A stretch of 64,000 nt of DNA from Heterotrichella gracilis (Eukaryota > Sar > Xanthophyceae > Tribonematales > Xanthonemataceae), in the NCBI GenBank assembly GCA_032358255.1, contig JAULBX010006775.1, forward strand, positions 58,806 through 122,805, given 5' to 3'. Both the position numbers and the translations under genes were made by a program. The stretch's first letter is position 1, and each line of letters begins with the position of its first letter. The notes below the pieces were generated by a model. It saw nothing but the letters and a program-made list of their open reading frames with translations, searched no databases and was not told the DNA's origin. Shown here piece by piece: positions 47,248 to 58,658 of the stretch.

Positions 47248-48821
47248 CTAGGACACGTTTGCCGCAGCGTACACAAACTGGTTGAAGTCAAAGGTGACCC
47301 TGCCGGCGCGCTGCGCGTCGAATGCCTGGAAGGTGTTGGCCGCTGAGCGCAGGAAGAGTGTGAGTGCGATGTACTCGGGCATGGACAGGGTGCCGGTGCG
47401 GTCGGGGTCAAATGCCTTCATGGCGGCGTAGAAGGCGGGCTGGTCCAGGCGGTACCCTAGGGAGGAGGTTGGGGTTGGGTGGTGAGGGTGGCGGGGCTGT
47501 GGGGTATTTCAGCGGGCGGGTGGGTACGGGTGAATCAGATGGTGGTGAGTGCAAGTAGAGGCTTCAATTTTCAAACCATCTACTTGCACTCACCACCGAG
47601 GACTGGACATGGATATGGACATTTGCCGTTCCACCCCATGCCATGCACACATAGTACTTGCACACCCAGTATGCACGGTATACCGTACACATTTTTATAC
47701 GTGGCCCCCACCTGCGTGCTCCACTGCCTGGCGTATCTCCTCGGTGCACAGCGACCCTAAACCCTAATCCGTAAACCCTAAACTCCACCTGCGTGCTCCA
47801 CTGCCTAGCAAATCTCCTCAGTGCACAGCAACCCTAAACCCTAAACCCTGAACCCCACCTGCGTGCTCCACTGCCTGCCGTATCTCCTCTGTGGACAGCG
47901 ACCCTGACCTGTCCCTGTCAAAGTACAGGAAGGACTGCTGCATGCTGGTGATGAACTGGTGCAGCTTCTCAAACTCCTTGAAGTCAATGGTGCCGCTGCT
48001 GTCGGGGTCGTGCAGCCTGCGGGGGAGCGAGGACGCAAATATTAGAATCCTGTCAATAAACATATACCAAAACAGGCACAGTGTATTTGTTTTTAAACCC
48101 CTATTTGGGTAAAGGAACGGGTGCTGTTTGTTTGGCGCAGAGTGCTCAATCCTGGGTAGTGGGTCATCCAACATATAATGAAGTATATATTTTAGTGCAT
48201 TTAGTTGACACCATACCCGAGGCATGCCATAGTAGAACACTGGAAAGTTGCAACCTATGCAAGACCGCCCCCCGCAAAATCAGACTGCAGCTACACTTGA
48301 CCGGGCACAGAAAGCATGTGCACACGCAGTGTGCAAGGGAGGGCATGTGCGCAAACAGTGGTTACTCACTGTATCATCTTGGCGACTGTTTTTAGGCTGA
48401 AGTTGAGGTTGCCCATGGCCAGCGCCTTTTGCAGCTCAAACACGTTCAGCTGGCCATCGCGGCTGGTGTCTATGGCGTCAAACCACTGCAGGCAAGGGGG
48501 AGGCCCTCGGTGTGGGGTGACAGTGTGGCCTCGGACAAGTTGCAAAAAGGGGTTCAAACACAACCGCAGGGAACAGCCAACCCACCTATTGACCATCTCT
48601 ACATCATGTGAGCAGGTGCAGGGTGAGGGTCAGACGTGTTTTTGCGGGTGCTTGCCACAACAGTGCCCAACACACAACGGAAACCTAGACAGATCCCACA
48701 TATATATGCATGGATATGCAAAACTGCTCAACATCACCATGCCGTGCCGTTAGAACACCGTCGACAAGTGGTGAAAGCAACACACCTGTCGTAACTGCGC
48801 AGCTGTTGGTGGTGCCGCCAT
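47248..48821 (-). CDS. Penta-EF-hand (PEF) calcium-binding protein
   Basis: Four minus-strand exons, 48821-48786, 48485-48370, 48016-47859 and 47456-47248 (TAG), keep phase and give 172 residues. Five EF-hand positions are visible. Four loops look Ca2+-competent: DTSRDGQLNVFE, DPDSSGTIDFKE, DRDRSGSLSTEE and DPDRTGTLSMPE. The fifth (DAQRAGRVTFDF) is degenerate and typical of the PEF dimerisation hand. The N-terminus (MAAPPTAAQLRQWF) is short, without the Gly/Pro-rich tail of ALG-2 or sorcin, as in plant and protist group PEFs. PEF proteins are cytosolic Ca2+ sensors that dimerise and bind membrane-trafficking or repair partners. The third exon's 3' edge is copied twice in the following intron. 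Confidence 0.93.
47708..47905. repeat. Exon-edge triplication with CCCTAAA spacers in the PEF gene
   Basis: The last 45-50 nt of PEF exon 3 plus its donor site (from 47855 up) recur at 47785-47854 and 47708-47784. Runs of ccctaaaccctaa separate the copies. On the coding strand the copies would read TEEIRQAVEHAG and a version with TAG. Each keeps an ag|gtgg donor. Confidence 0.9.
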
Positions 48822-49963
48822 GAGGCTGCTCTTGGTTGGTGGGTTGCTGAAAGGTAACAGGTGGATGATGCCTTAGCTCGGTCCCTCAACTGGTACCCCT
48901 TTTCTCAGCTCCTTTAACAAACGCAGTGCCCAACAAGGCTTACAACTGTGCGGTTTGGTGGAACTGGCGCCTCGGAGTCAAGTGGTTAAGGGACGCCTAG
49001 GAACGTTTGCAGTTGACGAAGACAAGAGTGTTTGGTTGCAGCTTGCAGTTAAGGGAGGCAGGTATCGAGGACGCGGAGAGGTAACGGGGTGTTAGGAAAC
49101 GAAAGTCGAGCAAAAAGGCATTGCATTGGACGTGTTGTATGGGGCTTAACTTCTCGCAACCAGAAGGTGTCCTTCAGGAGCTGCCGAGCAGGTGGGGTTC
49201 GACCTCCCCGTCTCAACTTCAACTGATATTGAACTCAGGATTGAAAGTCGTGGGTGAATCAACCGGGGTTGGTTTCTTCGTTTGGACACAAGTGACAACC
49301 ATTGTCCTATCTCTGCTACCGGCGCCTGCATCGTGGTATCTGTACATGCTGTCTTTTGGTCAATCAGAGGTTTCATCGTCTCAGCACGGCATGCCATGGT
49401 CATTGAAACTAGCCTTTGAACAAAGTGAAACGAACAGGCTTTCCAACTATTACCGATACTGCGTTAGCTCGCTTATCTTCTCTACAACCCATTATCACTG
49501 TGCAGACCCCCCGCACACGTAAAAGCATCCCCATGTATGGCTGCCACACATAGGGTGGGAAGTGGTGAGTGCCCTCTTTGAGTGGCAAGAAGACAATAAC
49601 AAAGTAGTCCATCAGACCCAATCAATCTTCGAGGTGGTGGCAGGACAGGTGCGGCCATGAGCACCTATCTAGTGCCTAGTGGCATATCCATGCATAGGCA
49701 ATTGCTACGGTGCAAGCGGGCAAGGGTGGTGGGACATATATAGATGAGTCTAGCAGTGCATTGCAGCTGGCAAACGTGTGTTGTCGGTTAGCAGGCAACG
49801 CTGCCGTGTGCAAACACAGCGCGGGCCATATGCATGCATATCGCACGCGCAACAGGCCCGCACAGGGTGCACCAAAGTGCCTCAACATGATTGGATCTCA
49901 TGTTGCTTGCCCCCACAGGTTGTCACGTACCCGCCACCAACGGCACCGCTACCACCCGCCACC
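48822..49963. promoter_or_regulatory. Divergent region between the PEF gene and the unknown 49964 gene
   Basis: About 1.1 kb between head-to-head starts. An open frame (49121-49522, +) has no recognisable domain, and I could not join it by splicing to the downstream gene. It may hold 5' exons of that gene. Confidence 0.4.
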
Positions 49964-52523
49964 ATGCAGCGCTCCCTGCACCGCTCGGTGCCACCCCCCA
50001 CCCCATCGCCGCGCCCCAGCCATCGCCAAACCCCTCCACGCCACTCCAACCACCGCCTCACCACCCGCCACCCACACCGCACCACCCACACGCGGCCCCC
50101 TCCCCGGCTCACCACCGTACCGCACTCCTTCCCTGGTGACGATGGCATCCCCGAGGGATTGGAAGACAGCTCCTTCTTTTCCAGTGAGATGGTGGAGAGC
50201 GAGCTGCAAACCATCACCCTAGCTCTCACTGAGCTTGCACCCCGCCTCACCAATTTCCCCATGATGGAACTGGGGCACAAGAAGGAGTTTGTGGAGAGGG
50301 TGCGTGTGCGTGGTGTTTTGGGGGAAAACCCTAAGGGTTTAGGTCCCGTAGTGGTGATGATTGCCGTGCCGGGTTTTGTGCCAAGCGGTCTCAGCGCATG
50401 GGGTTGACGGCAATCAGCATAGCCCCTATATATTGCTCATACTGGCCAGCATGTATTATGGTTCTGTCATATGTCATGCGCAAAAACAGATTGCAGCATA
50501 TGTTGGAACTATGCCAGATACCCTTCCATGCCATACACCGTGCAACAGTTGCACTTTGTGTGGTACTAAAGCCTGCCAGGAGGCCAGCACACATACTGAA
50601 TTAGAATTAGAATACACGCTGGGACAGGGGCAGCATCCCTGCAGCGGAGGTGTGCAGAGCAATGCGCGATCACAAGCAAAAAACGGTTTGCAAGAAAAGA
50701 AAACGATCCCCGGAAAAACAGTATAAATCCCCCCCCCCAAGTAAAACCCTAGGAGCAAACCCTACTGTACATCTGTACAGCCTGGGGATCCCTGATTGAC
50801 ATTTGCTGTCCCCAGTTTGAGCTGTGCGTAGAGCACATGTGCATCTTCCTTGCGCGCCTCAAGCTGGCCACCGATGCGGGCGACAGCGGGGCTGCCTTCT
50901 TGCTGCGGGAGCTGGCAGGGGAGTACGGGGAGGGGGTGGCGGAGGGGGAGGAAGGGGAGGGGGAGGATGGGGTGCAGCCGCTGGCAAACGCTGCCGCCAG
51001 ATACGCACGGTGAGATACCAATCAAATAAATTATGTTACTAGTAAATGATATATAAAGGCGCTGCTGCTGATAGATATGCACAGTGAGGCGGGAGGGGCA
51101 GGCGTGTGCCTCAGGCTAGCCGCCTCAGGTTTTGGTGGTTGAGCTGTGTACCCTGATCAGGGTATTTGCGGTTGGACCCTGGTTTGGGGCATGTGCTGGT
51201 GCCTGCACGTGCAGCCTGGACGATGCATGGGTGCTGCATGGCCCTGGTGGGTAGCTTGACTGCATGCGGGATCAAGGGCAACGTGCCCTTGTTCCAAAAT
51301 ACCACGAGCCAGCTGTGGCGCTGCCCGCCATGCAGCTGCGGTGCTACGGTACCTCGCATGCAGCTCTGGTGATGCTGTATGGCACCAGCTTTGGGGACAC
51401 CCTGCAGGCACTGCATCCCCGCGCTTTGTTACCGGTGTGTGACGCATGTGTACATGAGATACCTGCACCCTGCCAGCCCTTCGACCGCCCCCATCCCCCC
51501 TATCCAGGGCGTACCAGGATCTGTGCGGTCAGCTGCGCAAGGTGTACGAGGCAGAGACGCGCTGCGAGGGGGACTTGGACAAGGTGAGGGGCGGGGTTGA
51601 GGTGGGGTGGGGGGCAAGGGGCAGAGGGCGGGAGGGTGAGCGCGTTTGGCCTGGAGTTTGCAAACACACACACGCCTCACTTGCCAGTGGCAATAGCACT
51701 TCACATCCAGTCTCACACGGTGCCAACATCTCCCCCACCACCAGATCCTGCAGGTGGCCTGTCCAACCTTTCACCCTAACCCTGCGGGTGTCCTGTCCAG
51801 CCCTAAACCCTACACCCTGCAGGTGGCCGTGTTCCGCCAGCGGATGTGCGTTGTGTTCAGCCAGTCGCCCATGATTCGGGACCTGGCGGCGCGATTTGGG
51901 AGCAAGGTGCCCACGCCAGATGAGGCGGAGATGCTCATGGTGGGTGGTGGGTGGTGGGGGTGGAGGGTGAGTGGGGTGCATGGAACGGGTGCCATCGTAG
52001 CAGGTTGTGGACGGTGGTGGCGCCTGGTGGGGTGTTGGGTAAATTTGGCGGAATGGGGTGGGGTGCTGGGGGTGGAGTGATTGTGTGGGAGCAGTAGCAG
52101 GGGGGCGCATATGCGCATTGTGGAGTAGTTGCAGCTCAATTATGCCGGGTGATTGGGTGGGGTCCTGCAGGTCTCTCCCCACCGCTTCGCACGGGAAGCA
52201 TACCTGCAATGCTCTTTTGCCATAACGCTGGGATGTCCAGACCACGCCCCGGCGCACTCACATGGTCCCAACACCACCCCTCACCCCCGCTCTCACACAC
52301 CCAGGGCCGCCTGGCCGCCGCCATGGCCCGCGATCCCGCCGGCACCCGCACCAAGATGTCAGCAGCGCTGAAGGAGCCAGCCATCAGCCAAGCGTTTGCC
52401 GCCAACCCCGGCCTGGCGGCTGCCGTGAGGGAGTTTCTGACCTTCCCCGACCGGCGCCAGGCCATGCGCAGCGACCCGCGCATCCAGTGGCTGGTGGCGC
52501 AGCTGCTGACCTACCTGGAGTGA
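49964..52523 (+). CDS. Uncharacterised protein, 313 residues
   Basis: Five exons keep phase: 49964-50299, 50816-51009, 51508-51583, 51823-51939 and 52305-52523 (TGA). The ATG sits in cgccaccatgc, a good eukaryotic context, but earlier exons cannot be excluded. The N-terminal 60 residues are a basic Pro/His/Arg/Thr-rich low-complexity stretch (MQRSLHRSVPPPTPSPRP). A helical acidic region follows (SEMVESELQTITLALTELAP). Then come FELCVEHMCIFLARLKLATD, an acidic Glu/Gly run, YQDLCGQLRKVYEAETRCEG and VFRQRMCVVFSQSPMIRDLA. The last exon is an all-helical repeat-like end (SAALKEPAISQAFAANPGLA ... DPRIQWLVAQLLTYLE) that faintly recalls STI1/ubiquilin helices. I do not recognise the family. Confidence 0.7.
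51747..51831. repeat. 34-35-bp tandem repeat overlapping a splice acceptor
   Basis: Three copies of cctgcaggtggcctgtcc-type units start at 51747, 51781 and 51816. They are separated by caccctaac and ccctaaacccta. The third runs across the acceptor of exon 4 of the 49964 gene. The first two contain imitation acceptor/exon starts. Confidence 0.85.
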
Positions 52524-53009
52524 TGGGGGTGGGGCATGGCGGGTTGGGGTGTGGGGGGTGGCTGCAGGGGATGTGGGGTGGGTGGCAGGTGCATCTGAAA
52601 TGGATTGGAATTGCTTGGATCTGGTGCTAGGACGTGCTGCGGGTGCCACATTGTGTCAAGACGGGCCGGGCACTGCACTTTCAACAGGTGCATGGGGAGG
52701 GTTGGAGGGACTCTTCGGACCCAGGCAGGCAGAGGCGCTGAGAAAGGCCCGCAGGATGGGAACGCCACAGCGGGGTGCAGTATCAGGCACTCAATGGAAG
52801 GGCCTGGCCGCCCCTTGATGGTTGCTTTTGTAAGCCATAGTGTGCATTAATTGCTCTGCCGTCGGGCCATCTGACGGCATCTCCTTGCGCCTGTGCATAC
52901 TTCCTTCGCCTTCTCCACGGCTCTCCGCCCGTTTCCCTTGGTAGTTCCTCTTATAATTATCTATCGCCAACCAAGAACTATCACCTGGTGAGCTCTGTGA
53001 GTCCACACC

Positions 53010-53627
53010 ATGGACACTTCAGCCATGACTGTCGAACCGGTACTAACGGTTCAGTCCGACCTCCTCGCGACTACCTCCATCCAGCAGTTACTAGCCAACA
53101 CTCTCCAATTGTGCAACGACCTGCACGCTCAAGCTGAAGCTCTGGCAAAAGCTTGGGAGGCCGCTCAAACTGCTGTCAACGGGAGGACACCCGTCGTCGA
53201 GATGGCATCGGACGACCAGGCCACCACTGTCACCCAGCCTGAGTCCGAGCTCCTTTCTGGCCAAGAGGACCACTCACCACGCCGGGGGATAACCTTCCAC
53301 AACATCATCCATCTATTTTGCTCAAGCTTCGAGGCCCCTATTGTCCAGAGTCTTGCCAGCACCGGTACCCTCACCCCCCTCATCATGCCCGTACTGCCGC
53401 TTCCGCCGGTGACCTTACCTGTGACTGTGCTTGCACCCAGTCAGCTATGTGCTGCTTCCCACAGACAGTTTGACCCTGGGAGGGCTCGTAGTGACACTTT
53501 TATGCTCCCATCCTGCTTCCACACAGACCTTGCTGTTGGTTTTTCCACCATATTTTCTCATGTCTCTAGTTTGAGACTTATTCACCCACTTCTGTCTTTG
53601 ATGGACTCTATGTCTGTTGATTTCTGA
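53010..53627 (+). CDS. Orphan single-exon ORF, possibly element-derived
   Basis: One uninterrupted 205-residue frame, starting MDTSAMTVEPVLTVQSDL, contains a short helical stretch (NTLQLCNDLHAQAEALAKAW) and a Pro/Leu-rich middle. Codon use is more A/T-rich than in neighbouring genes. There are no introns and no recognised domain. It lies just before a 49-bp inverted-repeat pair, and a roughly 33-bp motif (catgtctctagtttgagactta) is partly repeated at its end (53558-53590 and 53626-53660). It could be a fragment of a transposable element or a chance ORF. Confidence 0.35.
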   Translation: MDTSAMTVEPVLTVQSDLLATTSIQQLLANTLQLCNDLHAQAEALAKAWEAAQTAVNGRTPVVEMASDDQATTVTQPESELLSGQEDHSPRRGITFHNIIHLFCSSFEAPIVQSLASTGTLTPLIMPVLPLPPVTLPVTVLAPSQLCAASHRQFDPGRARSDTFMLPSCFHTDLAVGFSTIFSHVSSLRLIHPLLSLMDSMSVDF

Positions 53628-53716
53628 TGTCTCCAGTATGCGAGACTTATTTACTCACTATACTTTTCATGACATTGTGGACTTTAAGTCCCAAATGTGT
53701 GCCCTTCAGGGGCACA

Positions 53717-54028
53717 CAGGGCAATAAGCCGATGACGGCTTGGAACGCCTTTTGTTTGTTTGTTTTGTGTGCATTAATTAGTGTAGGGTGACCAGTCAAG
53801 GCACAGCGGATGAACACTATCGTACTCTGAGACTGCTTAGTAAGTAACGCAGTCTCCATCGTTATTGAGGGCACGGTTCCATCCCTAGGGCCCGGTTCCA
53901 AGCTTGCCAGAATGACTGACGTGGTTTTCAATATGGTATCCATTTTGGTTACTAACCAAATTCTGGCAGATGCCTTTATAAACAAACAAACAAAAAGCGT
54001 TCCAAGCCGTCATCGGCTTATTGCCCTG
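53717..54028. mobile_element. Short foldback/MITE-like element with 49-bp inverted repeats
   Basis: Positions 53717-53765 (cagggcaataagccg...) are the reverse complement of 53980-54028 with one mismatch. The interior is 214 bp without an ORF. Ends starting CAGGG recall hAT-type termini, but no 8-bp target duplication is visible outside the arms. Confidence 0.6.
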
Positions 54029-55640
54029 TTACAAACAGGCAAATAGCAAACATTGCCAGCCAGCTGCAAAACAAGTTTCCAGCCGCCACAGTGACCGGCA
54101 GGCCCTGATGCATGATGCGGCGTGCCGCAATGTGTTCTTTGCCCATCACTTATAGGGGAATTATTATTGCGGTAATATTTGGGGAATCTCAATTGAGATC
54201 CTCTACTTCTACATGCTATGTATACGTCTCAGACCCCCGAGGGCAGTGCCACAATGGTGTGTCACAGGACAATATTCGAAAAACCCGCAGAAACTGTTCA
54301 AAAACTGGTGGCTGCCAGCACAGTACAATAGAACTAAAAAGTTAAGTTAGTGGTAATTGCGCCCCCAGGAATTACCTTCAAGGTTGCCACAGTGGCAGAC
54401 ACTGCGTGCACGTAGGCAAATGAACAAAAAAAGTCACTTTCAAAACATTGGATTGGCATAGTATGGTATTTAATACCTAATTTACCGGAAAAAGACAGAT
54501 TATAGCTAGTTGCAGGAGATAACTGGATCAAAAAATGCCGGAAAAATACTGTACACAGCACGTGCCTGCTGCATTGCACCACGCACAAGCTAACTACTTG
54601 CAGCCAATTCTTACTTCTAAGAGATGCGTACAATGGCTGGCTATTTAATGTGTCTGCCAGTCCCTGTCCAAGAGGCTGACTGGCTGACCACCAGTGCACG
54701 CCTGGGGTTCATGCAGCCCACCCTCGGCTGGTCGCCACTGGCAAAGCTTAAGCCGGGCTGCCTTGGCACATCATCTGCACACGGGAAAATGGCAGTAAGT
54801 GACGGTAAAGATGCATGGAGCCAGCCAGAAGACTTCAATGTAGGGCAGGTGTACATGCTGAGGGGCGCGGCGTGGGGCAAGCCTCAGAGATCTTGGTGAG
54901 TGTCGTCATTGAAACCTCGAGAGTAGCAAATATGAAAATGTAATCATTGGCAGCCCCGCTTGCAACACCACAGCTGCACAGCCTCTTGCCATGCGATTAG
55001 TCACTACTTTTAAAGGGCAACGGACGATGACAGTGGCCAGTGTCGTTATGCACTGCTGCGCCCACCACCTGCCCACAATGGGTGCCTAAGTACACGCAAG
55101 TGGTCCACATGACAGGTGCATGCATGGTGGTGCAGTCACATGGGGTGTGTGGTGACGGGCCTCAGAGAGAAGATTAAGTGGTAATATCAACGGTAGCAAG
55201 CTACCTCATCTGACACGCATGAATGAGAAGTGAGTTCTCATCATCAGCCACGCACACACACACCAACAATATGCTGTTTGCAGCGCTAGCTACCCATGGA
55301 AATACATGTGTGCTTGTTGTGCGAAGCAGTGCCTCCTAGGTGCAGGTGTAGTTGTGACAAGCGCTCAGTAAATTGGTCCAGTGTATCATCAAGGTTTATC
55401 AGTAGCAGAACTGGCTTAAACTGGATTGTGGATCGTCATCGCGCGGCACACAGAGTGGCAAATAACCTACGTGCTTGTTTATGCGTGAACCATAAGTACA
55501 ACAAGAGCCCGGACAAGCATCGCTAGTGGTTCAACACCTATGTATCAATATAATATGAATTGCGCACTTACTTTGCATCCTGGTTTGCCACCTGGCATGC
55601 TTCCGATTGCTTGCCAAGTGCCCTTTCCGCATACCAGGGG
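54029..55640. other. Intergenic region, no gene supported
   Basis: Short frames only, for example 54624-54899 (+), which lack domains or splice support. It should include the pICln 3' UTR near 55640. Confidence 0.4.
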
Positions 55641-57090
55641 CTATTGTATGTGGCCGTTGGTTGCAGGCGCTCCCTCCCCTTGCACCCCATCATCGTCTTC
55701 CTCTGGGTCCTCAAACCGGTCGGGGTCAGCACCAACCAGCTGTACCAAGAAATAACCTCGTGTAAGCAGGCGCGCATGGGAACCAGTGAAGCGGCAACTG
55801 CCACAATGTGGGAGGTGAACCCCTGCCAGGGTAGGGCAGCTGGTGCAGTCTGGCGGAAGCAAGGCTAGACAATCAAGAAGACAGCAACTAGTCAGTGCGT
55901 GCAAACACTGCTCCACCAAGGGCCGCCCACCAACGCAGTGTGTCGGGTCAGGTCAGGTCAGGTCAGGGCAACCATCTGCTGCAGCTCTGCCAGCCAACAC
56001 CACCCCAACAAGGGTCGCCCATCAACATAGGGTGTCAGTTCAGGGTCAGGGCAATCACCTGCTGCAGCTCCGCCCCATCCTGCAGCAGCGCGTCATAGTG
56101 CGCAAGCAGCTCGGGGTCGGCGCCAGCCAGCGCCTCCTCGCGGTTGAAGTAAAAGCCAGGCTCGCCCTCACCGCCCTGCGCGTCGCCCTCGTCGCCGTCG
56201 GGGTTAAGCGCCGCCGCCTCACACATGGCGGCGAAGAAGCGGTCTACTGGGAGGGGAGAGGGAGGGGAGTGAGCGGGGAGGGGGCGTGGGGAGGGAGGGA
56301 GCAGTGGTTGAGGCGGGGAAGGGTGGGTGCAGACGCTGCTGGTGGCCCTAGACACTTGCTTGAACAGTAAAACATGGGGGAGGCATGGAACCAACGTACG
56401 GGTAAAGAGTAAGTTCAAAGTGCTGCGCCACAAGTGCAGTGCAGGAGGAAATGCGACGCACATGAGCTTGCATCAGCTGGCACCAGCCGCACGTCCACAG
56501 ACACCATCTCGTCGTCGTCGCCATAGCCGCCAGGTGCGTCGTCGCCCTCCTCGTCACCAGCAGCACCCGATGCTGCGACGTCAGCGGCGTCAACCTCTAT
56601 CTGGGCATAGATGCAGGGCCGCTGCTCGGACTCGGGGTCGGTTGAGATGGCATGCATCACGATGGAGGCGAACGGCACGCTGTAGGCCATGGCTGCGTCG
56701 CTGTTGTGCACCCATATCAGCCGCCTGCGAGTAGCAAAAGGTTGCCAGGTTACGAAGCAAAGGGCGGATATTGGTCAGGCAGAAGGTACGCACAGGTCGG
56801 CCCTGATGATGGCAATTAGCTGGCGGCCGCAGTGGGAGTCCAGGGGAATATATGCCAATCAGACCGCTGCTTGCTGGTGCAGGCAAAAGCAGTATGGCAG
56901 GCTCAGTGGTTCGTGGTTGAAAGTCCTACCTTGACGTGATGTACGTTGTCCCGCTGCCCTGAGGCCCGCTGTCTGTGACCAGCGCCACATCAACAAAGGT
57001 GTGCAGCGTGCTCTCGACGGCAAGGTCCAGCTGTGGAACGCCAGCATCGTCCACGCCTCCGAACAGTTCAAACCCCACGGGTACTGTCAT
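55641..57090 (-). CDS. CLNS1A: Methylosome subunit pICln
   Basis: Four minus-strand exons, 57090-56930, 56724-56462, 56246-56059 and 55739-55641 (TAG), keep phase and give 236 residues, the usual pICln length. The PH-like domain shows VESTLHTFVDVAL, then SRRLIWVHNSDAAMAYSVPF and ASIVMHAISTDPES, then RPCIYAQIEVD. An acidic loop follows, then VDVRLVPADASSLDRFFAAM with CEAAALNPD, and the acidic C-terminus ADPDRFEDPEEDDDG. pICln binds Sm proteins and brings them to PRMT5 for arginine methylation during snRNP assembly in the cytosol; the old 'chloride channel regulator' label is historical. Stopping at the TGA 22 nt into intron 3 would lose the conserved FEDPEED tail, so the fourth exon is preferred. 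Confidence 0.93.
55913..56074. repeat. Local duplication of a pICln exon-intron edge with (GGTCA)n expansion
   Basis: Positions 55913-55991 resemble 56003-56074, about 80% by eye. The second copy contains the 3' edge and donor of pICln exon 3. The first carries five ggtca units (55946-55967) where the second has fewer. The first copy lies wholly in the intron. Confidence 0.8.
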
Positions 57091-58180
57091 GACTAGTATT
57101 CAAACAAAGTGAAGCTCGACGGCCAGTGATGGTGGTGATGCTCCGGTTTGATGGCGGCTGCCCAATGTCTGATTGGCTGTAGAAAGCCACCCGAGCACAC
57201 CACAAGTGCAAAGCAAAACGGTCAGAAATAACAACCTTGTCTGCAGTTACCGTGGTACAGCCCTATGGAAACGGCTGCTGCGACCCCACCTTTACCTTCA
57301 AGCATGCATGCATATAGGTGCACGCATTCCTTTCGAGGCAACTTATGAGCGGTGCGCTGGGAGTCCACCCACAGTCCAGCTGATGAAAGGTTACTCTTCC
57401 GCGTAGTGGGCGCTGTCGATTATGTTGATCAAAGTCGAGACGAGGCGTTATGTTGCTGGGTGAAAGGCTTTCACAGTTGCCAGTTGCACTGTCGTACATC
57501 CGCAGTGCCTGCTGCCCAAAACCCAGTAGGGACGAAGACTTGCACCGAAGTTAGGTGATGGACCGACGACGTCAGCAACCTGACTAGGACGACAAGAAGC
57601 TGGATCGCAAGTAATGCATGCAGTCACTGGGCCAACTGGCTAACGCTTAGCCATCACGTTTGCGCAGTGGTGGCACCACCACCCACAGGCTTGACATACA
57701 AACGCAAAGACCCTACTAGTCAATAGCCATTCGAGCTCACTCGGTCTCGTTTAGTAGAGTGTAGCCGCTCTTGATTGAAACGATTCTCGCTGGTGTCTGG
57801 CCCCATCGAGTGCTGACCAGTGCAGGCATCGGCGTTCGCCAAGCGGCTTGAGCTGGTGAGAGGAACAGTTTGTTCTTTCAAAGCTTTGCACGCCTGAAAA
57901 TTACCGCCCTGATTCTCAGTGTTCAGTCCTTCTGCGCCTACAAGTGCTGCGACCTGCAGGCGCACTGCTGAGTATTCCACCCTCACCGGCATCCGCATGC
58001 CAGTGCTCACAACCCAGGCTTGCCAGGCCTTTTCCTGTGGCATGTTGTGCCATACGCTCCTGGGTCAATTTGCTAACAAGACCCCACCCATTTTCGCACC
58101 AACCCACAACCGTACACTCTGGTTCCAGGAAGAAAATTCATGACACTGTTTGCTATGCAGCTTGATGCTTTCCAAGCGCC
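57091..58180. promoter_or_regulatory. Divergent region between pICln and the DUF962 gene
   Basis: About 1.1 kb between head-to-head start codons. No gene recognised. Both promoters are expected here. Confidence 0.45.
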
Positions 58181-58658
58181 ATGTCTGTGTTCAAGCAAGT
58201 TATGGGGCAACCTGTCGCAAACCCCAAGTACATCAAAGTGCCCATCTCGTCAAGAGGGTACACCGACTTCGCGGCGTTCTACCCCTTTTACCTAGGCAAG
58301 TAAACTTCACTCCCGTGCTTGGAACCCTGTGGACCCCTTATTCTCTTTGGCGCCAACTCCACACCGCCTGCTGCTCATACATCACTTCGTGCTCCTGCCA
58401 GGGCAACACCGTGACCCAGTGAACAGGCGGTTCCACTTCGTGGGGACGAGTTTGACCATCTTGCTGGCATGGTACGCGCTGGCCTTCCAGGTCTTGCCAC
58501 TGCTGGTCGCTCTCCCGGTTGTGAGCTATGGGTGTGCGTGGGTGGGTCATTTTTTCTTTGAGCACAACAAGCCTGCGACCTTCGGCTACCCTGCATACTC
58601 CCTGCTGGGCGACTTTGTGATGTGGGCAGAGATTCTGACTGGCATGCGGGCTTGGTGA
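58181..58658 (+). CDS. DUF962 / Mpo1-like membrane protein (GC-AG intron)
   Basis: Two exons, 58181-58295 and 58402-58658 (TGA), give 123 residues. The family pattern is clear: TDFAAFYPFYLGQHRDPVNR, RRFHFVGTSLTILLAWYALA, YGCAWVGHFFFEHNKPATFG and GYPAYSLLGDFVMWAEIL, with conserved His residues (QHRDP, FHFVG, GHFFFEHN). Two hydrophobic segments suit an ER membrane protein. The yeast relative Mpo1 is an Fe2+-dependent dioxygenase in phytosphingosine degradation, converting 2-hydroxy-palmitate to pentadecanoate; the algal role is inferred. The intron starts with the rare GC donor (ctag|gcaagt). The phase then closes exactly at the conserved G-QHRDP junction. Confidence 0.93.

Noticed and set aside
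49185-49220. tRNA B-box-like ggggttcgacctcccc
   Set aside because: The stem-loop has the wrong loop length and no A-box or acceptor stem fits at the proper distance.
49121-49522. 133-residue plus-strand ORF upstream of the unknown gene
   Set aside because: No domain, no convincing donor linking it in phase to 49964. Kept only as a possible 5' exon region.
56035-56058. pICln ending at a TGA right after ELQQ
   Set aside because: A donor at 56058 and a fourth exon restore the conserved acidic FEDPEED tail and the normal length.
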